Positions 10,858-22,420 are shown, counted from the stretch's first letter. The stretch: DNA of 64,000 nt from Aporrectodea caliginosa (GCA_020284085.1 JACEVL010000161.1:1208501-1272500); one strand, 5' to 3'. Translations and numbers: made by a program. Notes: generated by a model from the sequence alone, not told the origin.

Positions 10858-11629
10858 ATGATGTGTTGTGTGTATGCATTTTGCACATATTTAAAAAAGT
10901 TGCTTGTTATCTTAGTTTGTAATTAAGGAATGGCTATGATTTTTTCCACAGTTTTATTTTTTATCCAAGCTAGTCGAGATAACCTGAAAAATTAAAAATA
11001 TATAAAAACATTTAAACCTTTATCAATTTTGTGTTTGAAAAAAACGTTTAGATATAGCTAAAAATGGATCCCAGAACTCTAAAACAGGCTCCATATCATG
11101 TCAGATGCTTCCAACAGCGCTGGCGGCTGTTGGGATCCGCGCCAGACCCCTTAATCGCGGGAGCCAGGACTGCCGACAGAAATTCCGGGCCCCTAGGCAG
11201 AGCAGTCACGGGCCCCTAACTATCCTTAGACTTTATGAGAAATTTAAAAAAAAAAACTGAAATTATATTAGTGAGGGTACAACTACAACCCTACAAAATT
11301 ATATTTATATATGCAACTATTGTAGTTAAGTGTCCGTAATATTATATTTTAAAAGGCATAAATCATAAACTTTGTATAACTGATTATAATATTTTTCATA
11401 AGTTGATTGCTGGGCCCAGCCGGGCCCCTAAAAGTCGCCGGGCCCCTGGGCTTTTGCCCCCTCCCCCACCCCCTCTTGGCGGGCCTGGCGGGAGCGAGCA
11501 CTGAGGGTGACGTGATAAGTTGCTTTCGGCACCCTTGTTAGTTCCCCGTTCCAACAATTAAAAACTCTGCCCCCCTTAACAAATTTTGCACCCCCCCCCC
11601 CCATAAAAAATTGCCTGCGGACGCCCATG
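10858..11629. mobile_element. DNA element, inverted copy of the one at 14658-15088, split by a nested MITE
   Basis: The right end CGGACGCCCATG (11618-11629) matches the end of the 14658-15088 element. Internal blocks match in inverse order (GGCTATGATTTTTTCCACA, GATAACCTGAAAAATT, GGATCCCAGAA, CCGCGCCAGACCC, GACGTGATAAGTTGC-like). The left border is approximate. The copy is interrupted by a 323-bp element at 11165-11487. Total length without the insert is about 450 bp. Confidence 0.7.
11165..11487. mobile_element. GGGCCC-rich hAT-like MITE, copy 1 (323 bp)
   Basis: The flanking octamer GCGGGAGC is repeated exactly at 11157-11164 and 11488-11495. The left end is CAGGACTGCCGACAGAAATT; the right end, reversed, is CAGGCCCGCCAAGAGGGG. 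GGGCCCCTAGG/GGGCCCCT motifs repeat near both ends. Related copies lie at 15431-15857 and 54332-54654. Confidence 0.9.
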
Positions 11630-11637
11630 ACTCGTAT

Positions 11638-12299
11638 CAGAACATTTCTGTGTAGATCCTCTCATGAGAGAAACCGAGAAGAAGCCCCTTCTCCAGTTAA
11701 TACATTGCGGGAAATTATTTGTCGACGGCTGAAATGTTGCTTACAAGTCCTTAGATCGACCGTGTTTAAGCTTATAAGAAACCGTGTCTTTTAATCACGT
11801 AACGTCGTAATTGTAATGATGATCATATTCTCCAAATTTCTAAACTACTATTATATATATACTATAAGCTGGACAGAGCATCAGCTTTTTTACGAGCGTT
11901 GAGTCATGTCAGAGCTGTCCAGTGATCGAAGATCCGAGTTCACGGTTGCCAGAGAGAGGAGACAGAGAATCGGTTGAGGCGAGTTCCGTCGAGGACGGGA
12001 AGGCTTGGAAGGCGTAGCATTGGCTGCAGGGTTTGGGTAGGAATTCTTGAAGTTAGAGGTGGGACTTCAAGCGTTTTTTGAAGATGAACCAGTTTGTAAC
12101 GTACGAGTAGGCCTATGTATAGGCCTACGTTTACAATAAATCATACTATAGGCCTATATTCTAATATGCTATGGAATAAGTATACATTGCATGTTATAAG
12201 TAAATATTATGATTATGTCTTCCACAAGTTCCACTTAGGCCTATAGTAAAACTAAACGGTTCACTTTAAAAACGCGTTATAACTAGGCCTATAGGCCTG
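11638..12299. other. Intergenic, TAGGCCTA-rich
   Basis: No exon is supported. The palindrome TAGGCCTA occurs five times between 12107 and 12290, the densest cluster in the window. Confidence 0.5.
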
Positions 12300-12668
12300 G
12301 GAATTTAACGCGTTATTAACGCGATTAATGCGTTAATTAATTAACGCGATTAAATTATTTAACGCAGTTAACGCGATTGTCACTGCGTCCAATTATTTAT
12401 AGAAATGCGCTAAAACAATTCTTGATAAAAACGCTCAGTTTAAACTTTAAACTTTAAAGTAAAAACTAAAAACTAAAAACAAGTAGTAAAAACATGCTTG
12501 CTTTTTGTTCATTGACTGCAAGCATTTATATAGCGCATATTCAACGCAACTACTCAGAGTAGGTATAGTAATTGTATTTGTTACCTATTGTGACCTGCGT
12601 TAAAAATTAATCGCGTTATTAAAAATTGTAGTCGTGCGATTAATTTCGATTAAAATTTTTAATCGTTG
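12300..12668. mobile_element. Candidate MITE built from TTAACGCG motifs
   Basis: The left part carries TTAACGCG, AACGCGATTAA and GCGTTAATTAATTAACGCG repeats. The right part carries the inverse (GCGTTAAAAATTAATCGCG, CGATTAAAATTTTTAATCG). The outer ends (TGGGAATTTAACG and, reversed, TTGGGTGGGCAACG) are only loosely similar and no target duplication was found, so borders are approximate. Confidence 0.55.
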
Positions 12669-12763
12669 CCCACCCAATCCCATATATACTTATAACCCGT
12701 TTCACTTGAAATATGAAGCATTATTATCCGTTTCAGCGCTCTCACTTAAAAATAAGGCACATC

Positions 12764-14297
12764 CATAGGCATATTTGAGTCATTTTCCGGTAACATGGTA
12801 AATTCAGAATTCAGCTGTCCCCGGTCATTTCTCGAAAAACTATACCTAGTCTGATTATGCTAAGTGTTGATATTAAAATGTATTTGATCAGTCAACAATT
12901 TCAGATATTTGAAAGTAATTTAAAGCAATAACCTAATTTATTAAAATTTATTTTCAATTTAAAATGTTCCACTCCGTTACTGTCCCTAGGCTCTAGTACT
13001 TATTGCTTTAGTCTACAATTTCGAAATGATTTGTATTGAGCCAAAAAAATTCACGTGTTTCTTATGTATTATTTATTTGTGTATGTTTTAAAATACAACT
13101 TGGTGAACCGGATCTTCAGCATAATTAAAGGAAAGTTTTTAAAACTTGTCCCCAGGAATTATGTATACTCCGTTACCTTGTAAAATATTAATCTTCTATC
13201 TCAGAACCATTCAGTTTTGTGGTCGCGCAACTAGACTCATCTCTCTATGTAATCTATGTAAGCTGTTTATATCTTCACCAACGATATAAATGGTTCGACA
13301 AATTTCATACGAATTTTCATTTATTTCGTACCAGATGTGTATTTTATTATACGGCCACTCCGTTACTGCATTTTTGCCATGATTATAAATGAATCTAATT
13401 CCAATAATATTTGTAATATAACGCTTATAAGCAAAATAATGATTTTACCAACGATCGATATGGACGCGTGAGCGATAATATGGTATTTACCGTGCTGCAA
13501 CCCAAATTGTCTACTCCGTTACCTGTCCACTCCGTTAACATTTATTTGGTAACGCATGGGACAGCTATGTAACGGAGTGGAAAAATTGTGTTCGACACTC
13601 GAAAGATAGTAACGGAGTGGAATTATTATAGGCTAAATGGTGTGGTATTTTGATGCTGTGAGCAAATTTTTAAGACAATACCATAAATATTTTAGTGTTT
13701 TCTGTCTATTCGATCACTGGGAATGATTGCTCAAGTGATTTCTTTTCAGTTGTTTGGGCAAAAATATTTATTCAACTTAACATTAGATGCTTTTATTTCC
13801 ATAACGGAGTGGACCTTTTCTAAATAAATGAAACTGTGATGGAATCAAATCATTATAAGTTTTCTAATTTCTTTTATTTCTATTTTATAAATATTAATAC
13901 TGGAAACATATTGGAATGTCAAAATACACAACAGAAGCTGTACAATGTATAAAACAGATCTCATATGTATACAGTAACGGAGTGGACAAATATTTTAGTA
14001 GGGCTATTTTTTTCTACCAAAAACTTTTTACATTTACATATTAGTGCAAAATCAAATATATATTTGTGAAATAGAAACATTCAAGATTTGTTCCAAAGAA
14101 AAAAAACTGTATTTTAAAAAAAAAATTTTTTACTTGTTGAATTTGTGAATTTACCATGTTACCGGAAAATGACTCATTTAAGGGGGGGTTTAAAGGGTTA
14201 AACCCCCAAATAAATTTCCGGATAATACAAAAAAACTTAACTTTTGCGACCATGTCCAATGGAACCCCCCCAAATTGTTTTCCTGACTACGCTACTG
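12764..14297 (-). mobile_element. MITE of the 37727-37904 family, split by a 1.4-kb element
   Basis: Reversed, the ends are CAGTAGCGTAGTCAGG and AAATATGCCTATG, matching CATGGGCATAGCCAGG and AAATATGCCCATG of the copy at 37727-37904. The G-run, the GGTTTAA-like stretch and the CCATTGGAAATGGTCGCAAAA-like block are shared. Flanking octamers are GGCACATC (12756-12763) and GGCACAGC (14298-14305), 7 of 8 identical. Without the insert the element is about 130 bp. Confidence 0.85.
12777..14175. mobile_element. 1.4-kb DNA element with 30-bp TIRs and CCACTCCGTTAC subterminal repeats
   Basis: Perfect 30-bp terminal inverted repeats lie at 12777-12806 and 14146-14175 (starting GAGTCATTTTCCGGTAACAT). It sits in the 12764-14297 MITE, whose uninterrupted relative shows that ATTT was duplicated (12773-12776 and 14176-14179), a 4-bp target duplication. 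A 12-base motif CCACTCCGTTAC is present five times in the left half (12969, 13166, 13355, 13511, 13527; two are partial or one base off) and its inverse GTAACGGAGTGG four times in the right half (13569, 13609, 13802, 13974). There is no long reading frame, so it is non-autonomous. The superfamily is unknown; Sola and Chapaev are among those with 4-bp duplications. Confidence 0.85.
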
Positions 14298-14657
14298 GGC
14301 ACAGCACATTAGCCAGTTCCTCTCTGAAAAAAGCAGTGGGCATTTCAATTTTAATTAATGTAACCTGACGCTTGAAGAATGAATGATTTATTACCGTTTC
14401 TGTGAAAATTAACGGTTCGTTTACGATGCCTACAGCATGCGAAGTAGGCATACAGGCCTAGTCAATGTAGTCACTCATGTGTGACCAGTTCGCGCTTCGT
14501 TTACCGTTATACGGATTACAAATAATGACTTGCATGGTTGTAACGCATAAAAATAATAAATATCATGAAATGTATATTTGTATAACTCCCTACTCTTGCA
14601 CGTCTCTCTGAAGGCGCTGGTAATATTATTTTTTTGTATATTCGTTTATTATCAGGC

Positions 14658-15088
14658 CATGGGCGTCCGCATGAAGTTTTAGATAGGGGCACAGTTTTAA
14701 ATTGTTGGCACGGGGACCAACGAGTGTGCCGAAAAGCAACCGATCGCATCACCCTCGGCGCTCACTCCCGCGATTAGGGTCTGGCGCGGATCCCATCAGT
14801 CGCCAGCGCTTTTGGAAGCATTTGACATGAAATGGAGCTTTCTGGGATCCGTTTTCAGCTATATCTGAACGTTTATTTCAAACACAAAACTGATAAAAGT
14901 TTCTAACTTTCTATGTTTTTATATATTTTAAATTTTTCAGGTTATCTTGACTGGTTTTGATCAAAATAAAAATGTGGGAAAAATCATAGCCATTCATTGT
15001 TAAAAACTAAGATGATAAGTAAATTTGGTAAAATATGCGCAAAATCCAAGGGCAAATGCCCCCTTGTCCCCCACTCCGGACACCCATG
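14658..15088. mobile_element. hAT-like MITE with CATGGGCGTCCG ends (431 bp)
   Basis: Termini are CATGGGCGTCCGC and, reversed, CATGGGTGTCCGG. Flanking octamers are TATCAGGC (14650-14657) and CATCAGGC (15089-15096), 7 of 8 identical. A longer, interrupted copy lies inverted at 10858-11629. No transposase frame is visible. Confidence 0.85.
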
Positions 15089-15096
15089 CATCAGGC

Positions 15097-15430
15097 AGGT
15101 TGTCACACCGCAACCTGTGTGGCCGCCTGTTAGGCGCCCATCCCACAGTTGATATAAAGTGTACCGCCGTTGGATCGGGAAAAACCCAAAACGGTCGATC
15201 AGCAATTAGCATCTGCTATCAGCGCTTATGACGCTCGCTTCAAGATGTTAAACTGTTCGAAGAATGGCGAGTTCATTGTTATAGGCCTACCCGATTATGC
15301 AGCGTTCACATATTCGAAGTAAGCTTATATAGGCTAGTGCCTGATAAGACTGCATCCGCAATAGTTTCGGCAACAGATGTTGTGTTTCTGGAATCAGAAT
15401 CTTTATAGTCCAGTTCTGAAGGTTCACAGG
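15097..15430. other. Intergenic gap between MITEs
   Basis: Ordinary AT-rich sequence with one TAGGCCTA at 15281. I see nothing further in it. Confidence 0.5.
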
Positions 15431-15857
15431 CAGGCCCGCCGACAGAAATTCTGGGTCCCTAGGCAGAACAGTCACGGGCCTCTATCTCTAAGCTTTATGA
15501 GAATTTTTTAATGATGGATACACAGTTTAATGGCAGCTTATGACAACATAGGCCGTTGCCGCCGACAAAGATTATTTTTTGGCATATTAGGCTACAGCTC
15601 AATAATTCTAAAAAAATTAAAGAAACAGATTGAAATAATAAAAAAATGATAAGTGAGGTAATATTCAGATGCTTGAAGTTTAGACTGATTGTAGTTAAGT
15701 GTCAGTAATATAAACATAAACAGGCATAAATAATAAACTTTGTATAACTGATTATAATATTTTTCATATGTTCATTGCGGGCCCAGTCCGGGCCCATAAA
15801 AGTCGCAGGGCCCCTGGGCATTTGCTCTTTTCCCTGCAACCCCTCTCGGTGGATCTT
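15431..15857. mobile_element. GGGCCC-rich hAT-like MITE, copy 2
   Basis: It shares CCGCCGACAGAAATTC, CTAGGCAGAACAGTCACGGG, ACTTTGTATAACTGATTATA and AAAAGTCGCAGGGCCCCTGG with copies 1 and 3. It is longer, with about 100 bases of unshared sequence (15520-15650). Flanks TTCACAGG (15423-15430) and CTCACAGG (15858-15865) match at 7 of 8 bases. Confidence 0.8.
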
Positions 15858-16199
15858 CTCACAGGAGAAGCACGTGGATACTCCGGACTGTTCGTTTTTA
15901 GATGTTACGAACCACGTGCACAGCTGCCATGTGGTGATGATTTTAGGTGTTATTAAAGTCATCCAAAACAAGAATATTCCATGCGGTTGACTTGACAAGC
16001 ATCAGTGACTGCATCACCAAAGCCGACATGTCGCAATATACCCACGAATAGACGAGAGTCACGAGACATTTGCAAGGAAACGAATTAAAATACAAAGTAC
16101 ACATTCTTTCCGAAACGAGTTTGGCGGCGACCGGATGTTCCGCCAGCGAGAATCCGTGCTCCCGTTGTTCTTGTAAAATGAAACAACTAGCCTATAGCA

Positions 16200-16585
16200 C
16201 AGTGATGTCAAAGAGCAGGCCCGCGGGCCATTTCTGGCCCGCGAACGATATTTTTTGGCCCGCGAAGCCTTGCCTAAAGGCTATGCAATTTCAGAAAAAT
16301 GTTCAAATTTGTCATTTGAAAGGCTTAGGCCTATTGAGTTTTGTGTGATGTTCGTGACTGATTATGAAGATAAAAATTAAGATTTGTTTAGCTGAATTTG
16401 TCTTCTTGTATGCTAAAAGTGCACCATTTATGATTTGGTTTTGCAAAAATTTTCTGGGGACGGGCTCACGGAGCCCCCTTCCAGACCCTACCCCCATTTT
16501 GCTCAGACATCTTCGGTATGCTGGCCCGCCACTTGCTGGAAAATATTGCCGCTGGCCCGCCATTTAAAAAGGTTTGACACCCCTG
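16200..16585. mobile_element. hAT-like MITE with GGCCCGCG motifs, perfect 8-bp duplication
   Basis: The termini are CAGTGATGTCAAAG and, reversed, CAGGGGTGTCAAACC. The octamer CTATAGCA is repeated exactly at 16192-16199 and 16586-16593. GGCCCGCG occurs three times near the left end and TGGCCCGCC twice near the right end. CAGNGNTGTCAAA ends and an 8-bp duplication fit the hAT superfamily. Confidence 0.9.
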
Positions 16586-16593
16586 CTATAGCA

Positions 16594-16872
16594 TTATACC
16601 AGGTCTCCACCGCTTAAGCTAACAGAATGCTGATCTACGTGATTGCATGTCGACTGCGAACTTCTGCATGCAGGGTTCAAATCCCGGTAAATTTAATGAA
16701 AATGGCAACTTGATGTCACGCGACATAAACAGTGTTGAAATGGCATGGTTAGAATCGTAATCTGCATTTAAACATTCAAAAAGAAGCTAAATCACAGGAA
16801 TCGGCTTACTTCCATCTGTCTGTATGTATTTCTGCCTGTATGTCTCTGTATCTCTGTCTTTGTCTCTGTGTC

Positions 16873-16924
<52 letters not shown>

Positions 16925-17229
16925 AAAAAGCGATGACATATGGGAACCAGCTTATTCACAGGCGCTTAGTCAAAACAAAATCGATAGTGGGGAGCGGGAG
17001 CGGGTATCGTTTCTAGATCAAGATCCAAATAGGCAGGCAGACAGTCGAGCTGGGTGATGTTTAGAATTGAAACGACGAGGGAGGTAAGGGGAAGGGGAGT
17101 AATCTGGATACGATTCGAGAAAGAGCAGGGTTTTCAGTTCTGGGTGAAAGACTGAAAACCCTGCTGAGAGGTAGCAAACCATGCATAGGAATCTTCGTTA
17201 ACGACTTTGTCTAGCATTTTTTTGGACAT
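16594..17229. other. Intergenic with TCTG microsatellite
   Basis: A tRNA-like B-box (GGTTCAAATCCC) at 16674-16685 may belong to a degraded SINE. A (TCTG)n tract fills about 16815-16925. A 20-base inverted pair around 17127-17165 (GCAGGGTTTTCAGT and ACTGAAAACCCTGC) could form a hairpin. No gene is seen. Confidence 0.45.
16815..16925. repeat. (TCTG)n microsatellite
   Basis: TCTG units with TCTC variants run uninterrupted for about 60 bases at 16866-16925. Confidence 0.9.
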
Positions 17230-17660
17230 CTAATGATTGTCTTATGTCATCATTTCTTATTTTCTTTATTCCTCACATCCCTGCGATCTTCCGTATGCTG
17301 TAAGAATTCTTTTTTCGTCTTGTTGTCCAATTCCGATCCTTATAGGAAAATCGGTTTCATCATCGTCTCGGATATTTTTGTCTTGGTTTTCTTTGTTAAT
17401 TCTCTGCTTCTCCATATTCTGTTCATTATTCTAAATGCTTGTGAAGTGCATCCAATTCTCCTTTGTATGGTTGTCTCCTTTTTCGTTGCTGCCATCTGCG
17501 TTTTTAGCCTTCTTGATATAGACGAATTGTTCTATAGGTTTTACTTAATCATAGCTTCTCCTTGGATTGTGATTTCAAGCACCATTGTCTTAATTTTCTT
17601 TGCGTTTAAAATTAGGTCGAACCTTCGACTGGTTCTATTGGAGTATTAGGGCTTAATTTA
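17230..17660 (-). pseudogene. LINE fragment, C-terminal part of an endonuclease-RT ORF
   Basis: The minus strand translates, with a few stops, to TMVLEITIQGEAM, then an IQRRIG block, AFRIMNRIWRSRELTKKTKT and ISETMMKP, a well-known order near the C-terminus of LINE reverse transcriptases (KKTKTRIYETMVKPILLYGSE type). It corresponds to the part of the 34400-36480 copy around 36325-36480. The 138-residue hydrophobic frame on the plus strand is its antisense shadow. Confidence 0.8.
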
Positions 17661-18135
17661 AACATAATAATATGTTATACAGATAAAAGTAGGCCTATCT
17701 CAGTCATGGGGTCCAATTACTTTTACAATAAACTTAAACCACACCTTCGTTTAAACTATACTTTAAAAGTAGTTTAGTCAGACTTTATAGTTACTGGTTT
17801 AAGAAAAAGTATAGCGAAAAAGTATTTAACTTCTTTTAAACCTACTTTTGTAGCTCCTTATGCTCATTCCATAAGAGTTTTCATCTCCATTGTCACTGGA
17901 TTAACTGCATCTGTATAATATAACAACGACAAAATATTCAACTCTGCTTTGTCATTTTATTAATTCGCAGCAGCGTAACAGTATTACTACTACTACCACT
18001 ATTAGTAGTCTATTACTATTACTATTATTATTATTACTATTAGGCCTACTATTACAACCTATACAACGCAATTTTTCCAGCTGCGACAGAATATAATAAA
18101 TATAATACAACTGTATTTTGATATTGCGTTTCTTA
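17661..18135. other. Intergenic AT-rich DNA
   Basis: Contains CTACTATT-type trinucleotide repeats near 17985-18040. No gene is seen. Confidence 0.45.
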
Positions 18136-18139
18136 CAGA

Positions 18140-18312
18140 GTTTAGAAGAAGTGAATACACAATCATGTGATAGAACTTTGGTGTCGCAGAGCAACTGTGA
18201 GTGAAGGACTTCTACTTTTCTCAAGGACCCCCTACACAGTAATCGCTTCGGGAGAGGCTCGAACCGGTGCTCTCCGCTCAACAAGGCGAGTGCTCCATGC
18301 ACTCACCAGTGA
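18140..18312 (-). mobile_element. tRNA-derived SINE
   Basis: Reversed B-box (CCGGTTCGAGCCTC on the minus strand, about 18256-18269) with an A-box-like GAGTGCATGGAGCACTCGCC upstream. The body (GTGAAGGACTT, CTCAAGG, CACAGTA) is shared with 38600-38735, also on the minus strand. Confidence 0.65.
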
Positions 18313-18689
18313 AGACACAGGAATGTGGATCGTAAAATATGCAACTGAAAAACTCTCTTGTTGAAAAGTTGTTTAAAAATTCTCGTTTGAAAAAGAGTAG
18401 TTACAGAAAACTAGTAAAAAAATGAGAATTTGCAGTTTACCAGTCCTAATAGTCCTGCCATAGTTGCATCTACTTTTCGAAAAACAGTGCTTAAATACTT
18501 TTCAACTACTTAAAATTTTGTATAACTCCTAGTTATTAACTATACGGTAGGCAACTTCTACCCATCATCGAGTATTTTATAAATAAATAAATATTTTTAT
18601 AAATTTGTATAAAGACAAATAATTTTGAAAACAGCAGCTGTAGAATGAGCTATAACAGGCATTTAGTTGATCATAGCAAAGTGGAGAAT
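18313..18689. other. Intergenic AT-rich DNA
   Basis: AT-rich sequence with poly-A and TAAATA runs. I see nothing recognisable. Confidence 0.45.
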
Positions 18690-19150
18690 GCTCTTACGGT
18701 CTTTCTCAAACATCAACCATCTCGAAGACGTAATCGTCAAGTTCCATCCAACTGTTGACGTATGTCGCACATAAGACGCTCGCCTAAACCGTAAACATAT
18801 ACCCGGTTGCCATGGAAACGCGTTCGGAACGCCTTATTGGAGTCGTCGACTTAACTACGACTTGGTTACCGTTACCTAATGAAGCAGGCTTAACGAACGG
18901 AAAAAGGAGGGTTCACGACGACGTGCGGAACGAATTATATTTCCGCGCTGGGAGAAACTTAGCATAATCGATCAGTTGTGAAGATTTTGCCTCGGTCGTG
19001 ACGACAATGACGTGAAACGGAGTCGTCTGCTAATTGGGCGGTTGTCTGCTTTGACAGATGTCAATGGCTGTCAATCAAGTGCTGGGACAAAGAACGAAAG
19101 GTATCGACCGATTGCGCTGAACGGGGGGGGGCGCTGATGCGTGGAGGAGA
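18690..19150. promoter_or_regulatory. CpG-rich block with X-box and PBX-MEIS-like sites, candidate enhancer or promoter
   Basis: The block is rich in CG dinucleotides and complex sequence, unlike its surroundings. It holds GTTGCCATGGAAAC (18806-18819), which fits the palindromic RFX X-box; CTGTCAATCA (19068-19077), the reverse complement of the composite PBX-MEIS/PREP site TGATTGACAG; an adjacent TTGACAGATGTCAA (from about 19050); and TAATTG (about 19031). It lies 8.5 kb upstream of the Six start codon. No exon was identified. Regulatory function is inferred from motifs only. Confidence 0.4.
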
Positions 19151-19439
19151 CAGCGGCGGGAACGATGCCGCGCTCTCTACCTCGGTCGATATATTGTGTA
19201 GTAACGCATGCATCTAGCTATTTAGACAGCGCTTCTTTCTAAGTGCCTCCTTTTCTGCTTCGGTGCGTAACCTGGGTTTGATACTGGACCAAGATTTGAC
19301 CTCTGAACTGTGAAGACGATAATATGTCGAACATGCTTTTATCATCTGTTAGCCAGATCCGCACTATACACCGTTCGAAGCTGCTTCTGCACTTTTGAGT
19401 GAATTCAAGAGCACTACGGTGGATTATGGTATTGCCGTT

Positions 19440-20157
<718 letters not shown>

Positions 20158-20159
20158 AC

Positions 20160-20370
20160 TTCAATTAATGTTCAACTCTGAAGGTCAGCTAATTATAGGA
20201 TTCCGAAATATGATCACGTCATCTATACTTAAATGCGGGATGAACTGCATTGGAATTTTTTTGCCCATCATGCTGATGCACCTCTATCTCTTTGCTCTGC
20301 CACACATGGTGATCTAGTAGTTGTTCACCCGTCGCGTACTGGTATACAGTGGAAGCTGGAAGCTTCGAAG
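20160..20370. other. Short intergenic spacer
   Basis: Unique sequence between the pyrimidine tract and a SINE. Nothing recognised. Confidence 0.4.
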
Positions 20371-20371
20371 T

Positions 20372-20475
20372 AGTGTGGCACGATGGCTGATTGGCTAGAG
20401 CTCTCGCCTCTCGGCCTGTAACGCCAAGAGTACGGGTTCGAGCCTCGCCTATATACTCACGATTGCTCACAGTAT
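20372..20475 (+). mobile_element. tRNA-derived SINE head
   Basis: A-box-like TGGCTGATTGGCTAGAGCTC and B-box GGGTTCGAGCC lie on the plus strand with spacing like a tRNA promoter. There is no matching acceptor stem, so this is a SINE head and not a tRNA gene. Confidence 0.6.
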
Positions 20476-20609
20476 TAACGCGTGCAAATTGCCAAATTCA
20501 CACAGAAATGCGAATCTGAGGCGCGGTTAGTCAGTCGCCAGGATGAAGAGCAGTTAGATATCCAGATGTCTTAAAGCAAATGAGATATAGTGAGTTTTGA
20601 GGCATTTCT

Positions 20610-21880
20610 TAATTTAAAGGAAGAGATCAAGTTCACGCACCGAACAGACATTGGTAGTTAACTCATTCCTTGGGAGGAACAGCATGGACTGTACGAGGCC
20701 ACTTGACAGTGCTACATCGAGGCTCAACAACCACTTCCGAAGATCCAAGACTTCTAGGAGGAGCGTACTGAGATAATAGTGGTTGGAAGTGCTCGTTTGA
20801 ATGGTTTTATAGGTCAAACGAGCCGGTTTAAATCTTATTCTGAATTCAACAGGAAGCCAATGCAGCTGACTGAGAAAGGGTTAGGAAGTTTAAGTACGAG
20901 TATAAACGCGATGTGGCACCATGCAAGAGCATTTTGGATGCATTGAAGCCTCTTCACTTCAAGATCTGAGATGCAGGCATAATCGAGGCAAGAACAGACT
21001 AAAGAGCAGATTATGGTTTCTTACATACAATACAATACAAATTTATGGCACGCTTTAACAAGACAAGTCTTGCACGAGAGCGCGTTTGCGCTGTGTTCTT
21101 AGCCATAGTGTAATGAGAATAGATGAGTTTTTAATTTTGATTTAAATTGAGTAGCAGATGAACATTGACGGATTTTAGCTGGGAGACTGTTCCATTGTCT
21201 GGGTCCGGAGACAGCAAAAGCACGATTTCCAAACTTCCTCTTGGTGCGAAGATCGGTAAAATCTCTTCGCGTGGCCGATCTGAGTCCTCTTGTCTTGGGT
21301 AAGAGCAGACCTTATGTGACGTATGGTTCTGAATCTCTGATATGATGACAACAAGATTGTGGGTCGAAATGTAAGTCACCCTAAGCGTTTTGACAGTTTT
21401 GATAGCGAAACAACAGCGTCAACAAGGCAAACGCTTCAGGAATGAGAAGGGAAAGAGCGCAGTGTTAGCGTGAACCAAACATGATTGCCTCAGATTTGCC
21501 TCTGGGTTTATAACAAGATCGTTCAAGCAGAGCCATGCATACACTGAAAGAGACATTCTTCAAGTTTGACCTTGTCAGTCTGATCTGTTGATGACAGAGC
21601 AGTGTAAAGTTGAGTATTATCGGCATGCTTCTGTAACTGGACTCCAGAGTTATGGCTATGCTGTTGATTGGTGAAGCGAAGATTGTAAATAAAAGGGGTC
21701 GAGAACAGATCCCTGTGGGACACAAGCAATACAGATAGAATGATCAGGTCTATGACACCAGTAGTACAGAGAGAATGACCAGATCGAGCAGTACCATCCA
21801 CTTGCTAAGATCGATTGAAGAGGTATACGAAGCTATAGCCAGTTTAAGGCCGTCTCAGAGACACGCGCCAGCGCTTTTTC
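20610..21880 (-). pseudogene. CR1-like LINE, decayed RT region
   Basis: On the minus strand several frames add up to a reverse-transcriptase tail: GVIDLIILSVLL, a PxGxCSRPLLFTIFASPINSIA block (ancestral PQGSVLGPLLF), YADDT-like KHADNTQLYTALSSTDQTDK, then EECLF and LCLNDLVINPEA-like pieces. At 21131-21380 follows an end-of-ORF piece. Frameshifts and stops are frequent. The active-site YADD is KHADN here, so the copy is dead. Confidence 0.8.
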
Positions 21881-21889
21881 TGAGTTTAG

Positions 21890-22310
21890 AAAGTAGTATA
21901 GGCCTATTTGTTGGTCGACAGCATCAAAAGCAGCATTAGGCTAAGGACTTAGGTCGAGGCATAGGCTACTGGCTGGCCTTTAAGAACACACTCAGAGGCA
22001 AGTTGTAATCCAGAATCTAAAGGATTCTGGTGTTAAGTCGTGTATGACTGTAAAGTTGTAAAGTTGCAGGCCGTTAAGTTAAAAAAATTCGTAGGTTTAT
22101 ATGCCTAAGGAAGACCAGGATTATCGGCCTGACGACATTTGCCCCAGAGACGGTCATATAGGCCTAATATTCTTTATTTCTTTATTGAAACAATCCGGTT
22201 GACAGACCGCAACCGGTTACAGTGTACAGTTATGCAATTGAAACAATCCACAAGAACACAAATGACCAGAAGACATAAATCTTAACTACTAACAGAACAG
22301 ACAGCCTGCA
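21890..22310. other. Intergenic spacer
   Basis: Two TAGGCCTA copies (21900, 22158) and ordinary AT-rich sequence. No gene is seen. Confidence 0.4.
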
Positions 22311-22314
22311 ATAC

Positions 22315-22420
22315 ACGGCGCCTACAAAGCATGTCCGCCTACGGGACTTTCGATCTCGGTACCTCTCGCTCTCTATGCCAGTGTGTTATCCAATGCGCTA
22401 TCGGGCGGAGAAGGACGAGA
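22315..22420 (-). mobile_element. tRNA-like SINE head
   Basis: Reversed, the sequence reads GCGCATTGGATAACACACTG (A-box-like), then about 35 bases later CCGAGATCGAAAGTCCCG, a B-box-like stretch. No second copy was found in the window. Confidence 0.45.

Noticed and set aside
17233..17649. 138-residue hydrophobic plus-strand frame resembling a membrane protein
   Set aside because: It is the antisense of a LINE reverse-transcriptase C-terminus (NRIWRSRELTKKTKT region) on the minus strand.
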